Origin: Piscicola geometra
Taxonomy: Eukaryota > Annelida > Clitellata > Hirudinida > Piscicolidae
Direction of reading: 5' to 3'
DNA: 64,000 nucleotides
NCBI GenBank assembly: GCA_943735955.1
Contig: CALSEQ010000015.1
Location: forward strand, 161,001-225,000
Part shown: piece by piece, positions 31,181-48,800 of the stretch
Layout of the letters: each line of letters opens with the position of its first letter
Position numbering within the stretch: position 1 is the first letter of the stretch
Position numbers and translations under genes: made by a program
The notes under the pieces: model-generated
What the model saw: the letters and a program-made list of their open reading frames with translations, nothing else
Told to the model about the DNA's origin: nothing
Databases searched by the model: none

Positions 31181-34100
31181 TTGCATATATTGCATATTTA
31201 CATATATTGCATATTTACATATATTGCATATTTACATATATTGCATATTTACATATATTGCATATTTACATATATTGCATATTTACATATATTGCATATT
31301 TACATATATTGCATATTTACATATATTGCATATTTACATATATTGCATATTTACATATATTGCATATTTACATATATTGCATATTTACATATATTGCATA
31401 TTTACATATATTGCATACTTACATATATTGCATATTTCCATATATTGCATATTTACATATATTGCATATTTGCATATATTGCATATTTGCATATATTGCA
31501 TATTTGCATATTTACATATATTGCATATTTACATATATTGCATATTCACATATATTGCATATTTACATATATTGCATATTTACATATATTGCATATTTAC
31601 ATATATTGCATTTTTACATATATTGCATATTTACATATATTGCATATTTACATATATTGCATATTCACATATATAGCATATTTACATATATTGCATATTT
31701 ACATATATTGCATATTTACATATATTGCATATTTACATATATTGCATATTTACATATATTGCATATTTACATATATTGCATATTTACATATATTGCATAT
31801 TTACATATATTGCATATTTGCATATATTGCATATTTGCATATATTGCATATTTGCATATTTACATATATTGCATATTTACATATATTGCATATTTACATA
31901 TATTGCATATTTACATATATTGCATATTTACATATATTGCATATTTTCATATATTGCATATTTACATATATTGCATATTTACATATATTGCATATTTACA
32001 TATATTGCATATTTACATATATTGCATATTTACATATATTGCATATTTGCATATATTGCATATTTGCATATATTTCATATTTGCATATTTACATATATTG
32101 CATATTTACATATATTGCATATTTACATATATTGCATATTTACATATATTGCATATTTACATATATTGCATATTTACATATATTGCATATTTACATATAT
32201 TGCATATTTACATATATTGCATATTTACATATATTGCATATTTACATATATTGCATATTTACATATATTGCATATTTACATATATTGCATATTTAAATAT
32301 ATTGCATACTTACATATATTGCATATTTACATATATTGCATATTTACATATATTGCATATTTGCATATATTGCATATTTGCATATATTGCATATTTGCAT
32401 ATTTACATATATTGCATATTTACATATATTGCATATTCACATATATTGCATATTTACATATATTGCATATTTACATATATTGCATATTTACATATATTGC
32501 ATTTTTACATATATTGCATATTTACATATATTGCATATTTACATATATTGCATATTCACATATATAGCATATTTACATATATTGCATATTTACATATATT
32601 GCATATTTACATATATTGCATATTTACATATATTGCATATTTACATATATTGCATATTTACATATATTGCATATTTGCATATATTGCATATTTGCATATT
32701 TGCATATTTATATATATTGCATATTTACATATATTGCATACTTACATATATTGCATATTTACATATTTTGCATATTTACATATATTGCATATTTACATAT
32801 ATTGCATATTTACATGTATTGCATATTTACATATATTGCATATTTGCATATATTGCATATTTACATATATTGCATATTTACATATATTGCATATTTACAT
32901 ATATTGCATATTTGCATATATTGCATATTTGCATAGATTGCATATTTGCATATTTACATATATTGCATATTTACATATAATGCATATTTACATATATTGC
33001 ATATTTACATATATTGCATATTTGCATATATTGCATATTTGCATATATTGCATTTTTGCATATTTACATATAATGCATATTTACATATATTTCATATTTA
33101 CATTTATTGCATATTTACATATATTGCATATTTACATATATTGCATATTTACATATATTGCATATTTACATATATTGCATATTTACATATATTGCATATT
33201 TGCATATATTGCATATTTGCATATATTGCATATTTGCATATTTACATATATTGCATATTTACATATATTGCATATTTACATATATTGCATATTTACATAT
33301 ATTGCATATTTACATATATTGCATATTTACATATATTGCACATTTACATATATTGCATATTTACATATATTGCATATTTACATATATTGCATATTCACAT
33401 ATATAGCATATTTACATATATTGCATATTTACATATATTGCATATTTACATATATAGAATATTTACATATATTGCATATTTACATATATTGCATATTTAC
33501 ATATATTGCATATTTGCATATATTGCATATTTGCATATTTGCATATTTATATATATTGCATATTTACATATATTGCATACTTACATATATTGCATATTTA
33601 CATATTTTGCATATTTACATATATTGCATATTTACATATATTGCATATTCACATATATTGCATATTTACATATATTGCATATTTGCATATATTGCATATT
33701 TACATATATTGCATATTTACATATATTGCATATTTACAAATATTGCATATTTGCATATATTGCATTTTTGCATATATTGCATATTTGCATATTTACATAC
33801 ATTGCATATTTACATATATTGCATATTTACATATATTGCATATTTAAATATATTGCATATTTGCATATATTGCATATTTGCATATATTGCATTTTTGCAT
33901 ATTTACATATATTGCATATTTACATATATTGCATATTTACATTTATTGCATATTTACATATATTGCATATTTACATATATTGCATATTTACATATATTGC
34001 ATATTTACATATATTGCATATTTACATATATTGCATATTTACATATATTGCATATTTACATATATTGCATATTTACATATATTGCATATTTACATATATT

Positions 34101-37100
34101 GCATATTCACATATATAGCATATTTACATATATTGCATATTTACATATATTGCATATTTACATATATTGCATATTTACATCTATTGCATATTAACATATA
34201 TTGCATATTTACATATATTGCATATTTGAGTATATTGCATATTTGCATATTTGCATATTTATATATATTGCATATTTACATATATTGCATACTTACATAT
34301 ATTGCATATTTACATATTTTGCATATTTATATATATTGCATATTTACATATATTGCATATTTACATATATTGCATATTTACATATATTGCCTATTTACAT
34401 ATATTGCATATTTGCATATATTGCATGTTTGCATATATTGCATGTTTGCATATATTGCATATTTGCATATTTACATATATTGCATATTTACATATATTGC
34501 ATATTTACATATATTGCATATTTACATATATTGCATATTTGCATATATTGCATATTTGCATATATTGCATATTTACATATATTGCATATTTACATATATT
34601 GCATATTTACATATATTGCATATTTGCATATATTGCATATTTGCATAGATTGCATATTTGCATATTTACATATATTGCATATTTACATATAATGCATATT
34701 TACATATATTGCATATTTACATATATTGCATATTTGCATATATTGCAAATTTGCATATATTGCATTTTTGCATATTTACATATATTGCATATTTACATAT
34801 ATTTCATATTTACATTTATTGCATATTTACATATATTGCATATTTACATATATTGCATATTTACATATATTGCATATTTACATATATTGCATATTTACAT
34901 ATATTGCATATTTGCATATATTGCATATTTGCATTTATTGCATATTTGCATATTTACATATATTGCATATTTACATATATTGCATATTTACATATATTGC
35001 ATATTTACATATATTGCATATTTACATATATTGCATATTTACATATATTGCACATTTACATATATTGCATATTTACATATATTGCATATTTACATATATT
35101 GCATATTCACATATATAGCATATTTACATATATTGCATATTTACATATATTGCATATTTACATATATAGCATATTTACATATATTGCATATTTACATATA
35201 TTGCATATTTACATATATTGCATATTTGCATATATTGCATATTTGCATATTTGCATATTTATATATATTGCATATTTACATATATTGCATACTTACATAT
35301 ATTGCATATTTACATATTTTGCATATTTACATATATTGCATATTTACATATATTGCATATTCACATATATTGCATATTTACATATATTGCATATTTGCAT
35401 ATATTGCATATTTACATATATTGCATATTTACATATATTGCATATTTACAAATATTGCATATTTGCATATATTGCATTTTTGCATATATTGCATATTTGC
35501 ATATTTACATACATTGCATATTTACATATATTGCATATTTACATATATTGCATATTTACATATATTGCATATTTGCATATATTGCATATTTGCATATATT
35601 GCATTTTTGCATATTTACATATATTGCATATTTACATATATTGCATATTTACATATATTGCATATTTACATATATTGCATATTTACATATATTGCATATT
35701 TACATATATTGCATATTTACATATATTGCATATTTACATATATTGCATATTTGCATATATTGCATATTTGCATTTATTGCATATTTGCATATTTACATAT
35801 ATTGCATATTTACATATATTGCATATTTACATATATAGCATATTTACATATATTGCATATTTACATATATTGCATATTTACATATATTGCACATTTACAT
35901 ATATTGCATATTTACATATATTGCATATTTACATATATTGCATATTCACATATATAGCATATTTACATATATTGCATATTTACATATATTGCATATTTAC
36001 ATATATAGCATATTTACATATATTGCATATTTACATATATTGCATATTTACATATATTGCATATTTGCATATATTGCATATTTGCATATTTGCATATTTA
36101 TATATATTGCATATTTACATATATTGCATACTTACATATATTGCATATTTACATATTTTGCATATTTACATATATTGCATATTTACATATATTGCATATT
36201 CACATATATTGCATATTTACATATATTGCATATTTGCATATATTGCATATTTACATATATTGCATATTTACATATATTGCATATTTACAAATATTGCATA
36301 TTTGCATATATTGCATTTTTGCATATATTGCATATTTGCATATTTACATACATTGCATATTTACATATATTGCATATTTACATATATTGCATATTTACAT
36401 ATATTGCATATTTGCATATATTGCATATTTGCATATATTGCATTTTTGCATATATTGCATTTTTGCATATTTACATATATTGCATATTTACATATATTGC
36501 ATATTTACATTTATTGCATATTTACATATATTGCATATTTACATATATTGCATATTTACATATATTGCATATTTACATATATTGCATATTTACATATATT
36601 GCATATTTACATATATTGCATATTTACATATATTGCATATTTACATATATTGCATATTTACATATATTGCATATTTACATATATTGCATATTCACATATA
36701 TAGCATATTTACATATATTGCATATTTACATATATTGCATATTTACATATATTGCATATTTACATCTATTGCATATTAACATATATTGCATATTTACATA
36801 TATTGCATATTTGAGTATATTGCATATTTGCATATTTGCATATTTATATATATTGCATAGTTACATATATTGCATACTTACATATATTGCATATTTACAT
36901 ATTTTGCATATTTATATATATTGCATATTTACATATATTGCATATTTACATATATTGCATATTTACATATATTGCCTATTTACATATATTGCATATTTGC
37001 ATATATTGCATGTTTGCATATATTGCATATTTGCATATTTACATATATTGCATATTTACATATATTGCATATTTACATATATTGCATATTTACATATATT

Positions 37101-40100
37101 GCATATTTGCATATATTGCATATTTGCATATATTGCATTTTTGCATATTTACATATATTGCATATTTACATGTATTGCATATTTACGTTTATTGCATATT
37201 TACATATATTGCATATTTACATATATTGCATATTTACATATATTGCATATTTACATATATTGCATATTTACATATATTGCATATTTGCATATATTGCATA
37301 TTTGCATATATTGCATATTTGCATATTTACATTTATTGCATATTTACATATATTGCATATTTACATATATTGCAAATTTACATATATTGCTTATTTACAT
37401 ATATTGCATAATTACATATATTGCATATTTACATATATTGCATATTTACATATATTGCATATTCACATATATAGCATATTTACATATATTGCATATTTAC
37501 ATATATTGCATATTTACATATATTGCATATTTACATATATTGCATATTTACATATATTGCATATTTACATATATTGCATATTTACATATATTGCATATTT
37601 GCATATACTGCATATTTGCATATTTGCATATTTATATATATTGCATATTTACATATATTGCATACTTACATATATTGCATATTTACATATTTTGCATATT
37701 TACATATATTGCATATTTACATATATTGCATATTCACATATATTGCATATTTACATATATTGCATATTTGCATATATTGCATATTTACATATATTGCATA
37801 TTTACATATATTGCATATTTACATATATTGCATATTTGCATATATTGCATATTTGCATATTTGCATATTTACATATATTGCATATTTACATATATTGCAT
37901 ATTTGCATATATTGCATATTTACATATATTGCATATTTGCAGATATTGCATATTTACATATATTGCATATTTACATATATTGCATATTTACATATATTGC
38001 ATATTTGCATATATTGCATATTTGCATATATTGCATTTTTGCATATTTACATATATTGCATACTTACATATATTGCATATTTACATTTATTGCATATTTA
38101 CATATATTGCATATTTACATATATTGCATATTCACATATATTGCATATTTACATATATTGCATATTTACATATATTGCATATTTACATATATTGCATATT
38201 TACATATATTGCATATTTACATATATTGCATATTTACATATATTGCATATTTACATATATTGCATATTCACATATATAGCATATTTACATATATTGCATA
38301 TTTACATATATTGCATATTTACATATATTGCATATTTACATATATTGCATATTCACATATATTGCATATTTACATATATTGCATATTTGCATATATTGCA
38401 TATTTGCATATTTGCATATTTATATATATTGCATATTCACATATATTGCATACTTACATATATTGCATATTTACATATTTTGCATATTTACATATATTGC
38501 ATATTTACATATATTGCATATTTACATATATTGCATATTTACATATATTGCATATTTGCATATATTGCATATTTACATATATTGCATATTTACATATATT
38601 GCATATTTACATATATTGCATATTTGCATATATTGCATATTTGCATAGATTGCATATTTGCATATTTACATATATTGCATAATTACATATATTGCATATT
38701 TACATATATTGCATATTTACATATATTGCATATTTGCATATATTGCATATTTGCATATATTGCATTTTTGCATATTTACTTATATTGCATATTTACATAT
38801 ATTGCATATTTACATTTATTGCATATTTACATATATTGCATATTTACATATATTGCATATTTACATATATTGCATATTTACATATATTGCATATTTACAT
38901 ATATTGCATATTTCCATATATTGCATATTTGCATATATTGCATATTTGCATATTTACATATATTGCATATTTACATATATTGCATATTTACATATATTGC
39001 ATATTTACATATATTGCATATTTACATATATTGCATATTTACATATATTGCATATTTACATATATTGCATATTTACATATATTGCATATTCACATATATT
39101 GCATATTTACATATATTGCATATTTGCATATATTGCATATTTGCATATTTGCATATTTATATATATTGCATATTCACATATATTGCATACTTACATATAT
39201 TGCATACTTACATATATTGCATATTTACATATTTTGCACATTTACATATATTGCATATTTACATATATTGCATATTTACATATATTGCATATTTACATAT
39301 ATTGCATATTTGCATATATTGCATATTTACATATATTGCATATTTACATATATGGCATATTTGCATATATTGCATATTTGCATAGATTGCATATTTGCAT
39401 ATTTACATATATTGCATATTTACATATATTGCATATTTACATATATTGCATATTTACATATATTGCATATTTACATATATTGCATATTTGCATATATTGC
39501 ACATTTGCATATATTGCATTTTTGCATATTTACTTATATTGCATATTTACATATATTGCATATTTACATTTATTGCATATTTACATATATTGCATATTTA
39601 CATATATTGCATATTTACATATATTGACTAATTTACATATATTGCATATTTACATATATTGCATATTTGCATATATTGCATATTTGCATATATTGCATAT
39701 TTGCATATTTACATATATTGCATATTTACATATATTGCATATTTACATATATTGCATATTTACATATATTGCATATTTACATATATTGCATATTTACATA
39801 TATTGCATATTTACATATATTGCATATTTACATATATTGCATATTTACATATATTGCATATTCACATATATAGCATATTTACATATATTGCATATTTACA
39901 TATATTGCATATTTACATATTTTGCATATTTACATATATTGCATATTTACATATATTGCATATTTACATATATTGCATATTTGCATATATTGCATATTTG
40001 CATATTTGCATATTTATATATATTGCATATTTACATATATTGCATACTTACATATATTGCATATTTACATATTTTGCATATTTACATATATTGCATATTT

Positions 40101-40913
40101 ACATATATTGCATATTTACATATATTGCATATTTACATATATTGCATATTTGCATATATTGCATATTTACATATATTGCATATTTACATATATTGCATAT
40201 TTACATATATTGCATATTTGCATATATTGCATATTTGCATATATTGCATATTTGCATATTTACATATATTGCATATTTACATATATTGCATATTTACATA
40301 TATTGCATATTTACATATATTGCATATTTGCATATATTGCATATTTGCATATATTGCATTTTTGCATATTTACATATATTGCATATTTACATATATTGCA
40401 TATTTACATTTATTGCATATTTACATATATTGCATATTTACATATATTGCATATTTACATATATTGCATATTTACATATATTGCATATTTACATATATTG
40501 CATATTTACATATATTGCATTTTTACATATATTGCATATTCACATATATTGCATATTTACATATATTGCATATTTACATATATTGCATATTTACATGTAT
40601 TGCATATTTACATATATTGCATATTTACATATATTGCATATTTACATATATTGCATATTTACATATATTGCATATTCACATATATTGCATATTTACATAT
40701 ATTGCATATTTACATATATTGCATATTTACATTTATTGCATTTTTACATATATTGCATATTTGCATATTCACATATATTGCATATTTACATATATTGCAT
40801 ATTTACATATATTGCATATTTACATATATTGCATATTTACATATATTGCATATTTACATATATTGCATATTTAGATATATTGCATATTCATATATATTGC
40901 ATTTTTACATATA

Positions 40914-43609
40914 TTGCATATTTACATATTTTGCATATTTACATATATTGCATATTTACATATATTGCATATTTACATATATTGCATATTTACATATATT
41001 GCATATTCACATATATTGCATATTTACATATATTGCATATTTACATATATTGCATATTTACATATATTGCATTTTTACATATATTGCATAATTACATATA
41101 TTGCATATTCACATATATTGCATATTTACATATATTGCATATTTGCATATATTGCATATTTGCATATTTGCATATTTATATATATTGCATATTCACATAT
41201 ATTGCATACTTACATATATTGCATATTTACATATTTTGCATATTTACATATATTGCATATTTACATATATTGCATATTTACATATATTGCATATTTACAT
41301 ATATTGCATATTTGCATATATTGCATATTTACATATATTGCATATTTACATATATTGCATATTTACATATATTGCATATTTGCATATATTGCATATTTGC
41401 ATAGATTGCATATTTGCATATTTACATATATTGCATATTTACATATATTGCATATTTACATATATTGCATATTTACATATATTGCATATTTACATATATT
41501 GCATATTTGCATATATTGCATATTTGCATATATTGCATTTTTGCATATTTACTTATATTGCATATTTACATATATTGCATATTTACATTTATTGCATATT
41601 TACATATATTGCATATTTACATATATTGCATATTTACATATATTGCATATTTACATATATTGCATATTTACATATATTGCATATTTGCATATATTGCATA
41701 TTTGCATATATTGCATATTTGCATATTTACATATATTGCATATTTACATATATTGCATATTTACATATATTGCATATTTACATATATTGCATATTTACAT
41801 ATATTGCATATTTACATATATTGCATATTTACATATATTGCATATTTACATATATTGCATATTTACATATATTGCATATTCACATATATAGCATATTTAC
41901 ATATATTGCATATTTACATATATTGCATATTTACATATTTTGCATATTTACATATATTGCATATTTACATATATTGCATATTTACATATATTGCATATTT
42001 GCATATATTGCATATTTGCATATTTGCATATTTATATATATTGCATATTTACATATATTGCATACTTACATATATTGCATATTTACATATTTTGCATATT
42101 TACATATATTGCATATTTACATATATTGCATATTTACATATATTGCATATTTACATATATTGCATATTTGCATATATTGCATATTTACATATATTGCATA
42201 TTTACATATATTGCATATTTAGATATATTGCATATTCATATATATTGCATTTTTACATATATTGCATATTTACATATTTTGCATATTTACATATATTGCA
42301 TATTTACATATATTGCATATTTACATATATTGCATATTTACATATATTGCATATTCACATATATTGCATATTTACATATATTGCATATTTACATATATTG
42401 CATATTTACATATATTGCATTTTTACATATATTGCATAATTACATATATTGCATATTCACATATATTGCATATTTACATATATTGCATATTTGCATATAT
42501 TGCATATTTGCATATTTGCATATTTATATATATTGCATATTCACATATATTGCATACTTACATATATTGCATATTTACATATTTTGCATATTTACATATA
42601 TTGCATATTTACATATATTGCATATTTACATATATTGCATATTTACATATATTGCATATTTGCATATATTGCATATTTACATATATTGCATATTTACATA
42701 TATTGCATATTTACATATATTGCATATTTGCATATATTGCATATTTGCATAGATTGCATATTTGCATATTTACATATATTGCATATTTACATATATTGCA
42801 TATTTACATATATTGCATATTTACATATATTGCATATTTACATATATTGCATATTTGCATATATTGCATATTTGCATATATTGCATTTTTGCATATTTAC
42901 TTATATTGCATATTTACATATATTGCATATTTACATTTATTGCATATTTACATATATTGCATATTTACATATATTGCATATTTACATATATTGCATATTT
43001 ACATATATTGCATATTTACATATATTGCATATTTGCATATATTGCATATTTGCATATATTGCATATTTGCATATTTACATATATTGCATATTTACATATA
43101 TTGCATATTTACATATATTGCATATTTACATATATTGCATATTTACATATATTGCATATTTACATATATTGCATATTTACATATATTGCATATTTACATA
43201 TATTGCATATTTACATATATTGCATATTCACATATATAGCATATTTACATATATTGCATATTTACATATATTGCATATTTACATATTTTGCATATTTACA
43301 TATATTGCATATTTACATATATTGCATATTTACATATATTGCATATTTGCATATATTGCATATTTGCATATTTGCATATTTATATATATTGCATATTTAC
43401 ATATATTGCATACTTACATATATTGCATATTTACATATTTTGCATATTTACATATATTGCATATTTACATATATTGCATATTTACATATATTGCATATTT
43501 ACATATATTGCATATTTGCATATATTGCATATTTACATATATTGCATATTTACATATATTGCATATTTACATATATTGCATATTTGCATATATTGCATAT
43601 TTGCATATA
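40914..43609 (+). repeat. Higher-order repeat: two copies, 1,348-bp period
   Basis: Landmark units from about 40,914 recur from 42,262 with a constant 1,348-bp shift, apparently without change over most of the length. 1,348 is not a multiple of 17, but it equals 76 whole units plus seven 8-bp half-units. Parts of the same cassette are present earlier (about 39,395-40,860) and later (about 43,288-44,400). Confidence 0.75.
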
Positions 43610-45874
43610 TTGCATATTTGCATATTTACATATATTGCATATTTACATATATTGCATATTTACATATATTGCATATTTACATATATTGCATATTTGCATA
43701 TATTGCATATTTGCATATATTGCATTTTTGCATATTTACATATATTGCATATTTACATATATTGCATATTTACATTTATTGCATATTTACATATATTGCA
43801 TATTTACATATATTGCATATTTACATATTTTGCATATTTACATATATTGCATATTTACATATATTGCATATTTACATATATTGCATATTTACATATATTG
43901 CATATTCACATATATTGCATATTTACATATATTGCATATTTACATATATTGCATATTTACATGTATTGCATATTTACATATATTGCATATTTACCTATAT
44001 TGCATATTTACATATATTGCATATTTACATATATTGCATATTTACATTTATTGCATTTTTACATATATTGCATATTTGCATATTCACATATATTGCATAT
44101 TTACATATATTGCATATTTACATATATTGCATATTTACATATATTGCATATTTACATATATTGCATATTTACATATATTGCATATTTAGATATATTGCAT
44201 ATTCATATATATTGCATTTTTACATATATTGCATATTTACATATTTTGCATATTTACATATATTGCATATTTACATATATTGCATATTTACATATATTGC
44301 ATATTTACATATATTGCATATTCACATATATTGCATATTTACATATATTGCATATTTACATATATTGCATATTTACATATATTGCATTTTTACATATATT
44401 GCATAATTACATATATTGCATATTTGCATATATTGCATATTTGCATATATTTCATATTTGCATATTTACATATATTGCATATTTACATATATTGCATATT
44501 TACATATATTGCATATTTACATATATTGCATATTTACATATATTGCATATTTACATATATTGCATATTTACATATATTGCATATTTACATATATTGCATA
44601 TTTACATATATTGCATATTTACATCTATTGCATATTTACATATATTGCATATTTACATATATTGCATATTTACATATATTGCATATTTACATATATTGCA
44701 TATTCACATATATTGCATATTTACATATATTGCATATTTACATATATTGCATATTTACATATATTGCATATTTACATATACTGCATATTTACATATATTG
44801 CATATTTACATATATTGCATATTTACATATATTGCATATTTGCATATATTGCATATTTGCATATATTGCATATTTGCATATTTACATAAATTGCATATTT
44901 ACATATATTGCATATTTACATATATTGCATATTTACATATATTGCATATTTACATATATTGCATATTTGCATATATTGCATATTTGCATATATTGCATAT
45001 TTGCATATTTACATAAATTGCATATTTACATATATTGCATATTTACATATATTGCATATTTACATATATTGCATATTTACATATATTGCATATTTACATA
45101 TATTGCATATTTACATATATTGCATATTTACATATATTGCATATTCACATATATAGAATATTTACATATATTGCATATTTACATATATTGCATATTTACA
45201 TATATTGCATAATTACATATATTGCATATTTACATATATTGCATATTTACATATATTGCATATTTGCATATATTGCATATTTGCATATTTATATATATTG
45301 CATATTTACATATATTGCATATTTACATATATTGCATATTTACATATATTGCATATTTACATATATTGCATATTCACATATATTGCATATTTACATATAT
45401 TGCATATTTACATATATTGCATATTTACATATATTGCATATTTACATATACTGCATATTTACATATATTGCATATTTACATATATTGCATATTTACATAT
45501 ATTGCATATTTGCATATATTGCATATTTGCATATATTGCATATTTGCATATTTACATAAATTGCATATTTACATATATTGCATATTTACATATATTGCAT
45601 ATTTACATATATTGCATATTTACATATATTGCATATTTGCATATATTGCATATTTGCATATATTGCATATTTGCATATTTACATAAATTGCATATTTACA
45701 TATATTGCATATTTACATATATTGCATATTTACATATATTGCATATTTACATATATTGCATATTTACATATATTGCATTATTACATATATTGCATATTTA
45801 CATATATTGCATATTCACATATATAGAATATTTACATATATTGCATATTTACATATATTGCATATTTACATATA

Positions 45875-48800
45875 TTGCATAATTACATATATTGCATATT
45901 TACATATATTGCATATTTACATATATTGCATATTTGCATATATTGCATATTTGCATATTTGCATATTTATATATATTGCATATTTACATATATTGCATAC
46001 TTACATATATTGCATATTTACATATTTTGCATCTTTACATATATTGCATATTTACATATATTGCATATTTACATATATTGCATATTTACATATATTGCAT
46101 ATTTGCATATATTGCATATTCACATATATTGCATATTTACATATATTGCATATTTACATATATTGCATATTTGCATATATTGCATATTTGCATATATTGC
46201 ATATTTGCATATTTACATATATTGCATATTTACATATAATGCATATTTACATATATTGCATATTTACATATATTGCATATTTGCATATATTGCATATTTG
46301 CATATATTGCATTTTTGCATATTTACATATATTGCATATTTACATATATTGCATATTTACATTTATTGCATATTTACATATATTGCATATTTACATATAT
46401 TGCATATTTACATATATTGCATATTTACATATATTGCATATTCACATATATAGAATATTTACATATATTGCATATTTACATTTATTGCATATTTACATAT
46501 ATTGCATATTTACATATATTGCATATTTACATATATTGCATATTTACATATATTGCATATTTGCATATATTGCATATTTGCATATTTGCATATTTATATA
46601 TATTGCATATTTACATATATTGCATACTTACATAGATTGCATATTCACATATTTTGCATATTTACATATATTGCATATTTACATATATTGCATATTTACA
46701 TATATTGCATATTTACATATATTGCATATTTGCATATATTGCATATTTACATATATTGCATATTTACATATATTGCATATTTACATATATTGCATATTTG
46801 CATATATTGCATATTTGCATATATTGCATATTTGCATATATTGCATATTTGCATATTTACATATATTGCATATTTACATATATTGCATATTTACATATAT
46901 TGCATATTTACATATATTGCATATTTGCATATATTGCATATTTGCATATATTGCATTTTTGCATATTTACATATATTGCATATTTACATATATTGCATAT
47001 TTACATTTATTGCATATTTACATATATTGCATATTTACATATATTGCATATTTACATATATTGCATATTTACATATACTGCATATTTACATATATTGCAT
47101 ATTTACATATATTGCATATTTACATATATTGCATATTTGCATATATTGCATATTTGCATATATTGCATATTTGCATATTTACATAAATTGCATATTTACA
47201 TATATTGCATATTTACATATATTGCATATTTACATATATTGCATATTTACATATATTGCATATTTACATATATTGCATATTTACATATATTGCATATTTA
47301 CATATATTGCATATTCACATATATAGAATATTTACATATATTGCATATTTACATATATTGCATATTTACATATATTGCATAATTACATATATTGCATATT
47401 TACATATATTGCATATTTACATATATTGCATATTTGCATATATTGCATATTTGCATATTTGCATATTTATATATATTGCATATTTACATATATTGCATAC
47501 TTACATATATTGCATATTTACATATTTTGCATCTTTACATATATTGCATATTTACATATATTGCATATTTACATATATTGCATATTTACATATATTGCAT
47601 ATTTGCATATATTGCATATTCACATATATTGCATATTTACATATATTGCATATTTACATATATTGCATATTTGCATATATTGCATATTTGCATATATTGC
47701 ATATTTGCATATTTACATATATTGCATATTTACATATAATGCATATTTACATATATTGCATATTTACATATATTGCATATTTACATATATTGCATATTTA
47801 CATATATTGCATATTTGCATATATTGCATATTTACATATATTGCATATTTACATATATTGCATATTTACATATATTGCATATTTGCATATTTACATAAAT
47901 TGCATATTTACATATATTGCATATTTACATATATTGCATATTTACATATATTGCATATTTACATATATTGCATATTTACATATATTGCATATTTACATAT
48001 ATTGCATATTTACATATATTGCATATTCACATATATAGAATATTTACATATATTGCATATTTACATATATTGCATATTTACATATATTGCATAATTACAT
48101 ATATTGCATATTTACATATATTGCATATTTACATATATTGCATATTTGCATATATTGCATATTTGCATATTTGCATATTTATATATATTGCATATTTACA
48201 TATATTGCATACTTACATATATTGCATATTTACATATTTTGCATCTTTACATATATTGCATATTTACATATATTGCATATTTACATATATTGCATATTTA
48301 CATATATTGCATATTTGCATATATTGCATATTCACATATATTGCATATTTACATATATTGCATATTTACATATATTGCATATTTGCATATATTGCATATT
48401 TGCATATATTGCATATTTGCATATTTACATATATTGCATATTTACATATAATGCATATTTACATATATTGCATATTTACATATATTGCATATTTGCATAT
48501 ATTGCATATTTGCATATATTGCATTTTTGCATATTTACATATATTGCATATTTACATATATTGCATATTTACATTTATTGCATATTTACATATATTGCAT
48601 ATTTACATATATTGCATATTTACATATATTGCATATTTACATATATTGCATATTCACATATATAGAATATTTACATATATTGCATATTTACATTTATTGC
48701 ATATTTACATATATTGCATATTTACATATATTGCATATTTACATATATTGCATATTTACATATATTGCATATTTGCATATATTGCATATTTGCATATTTG

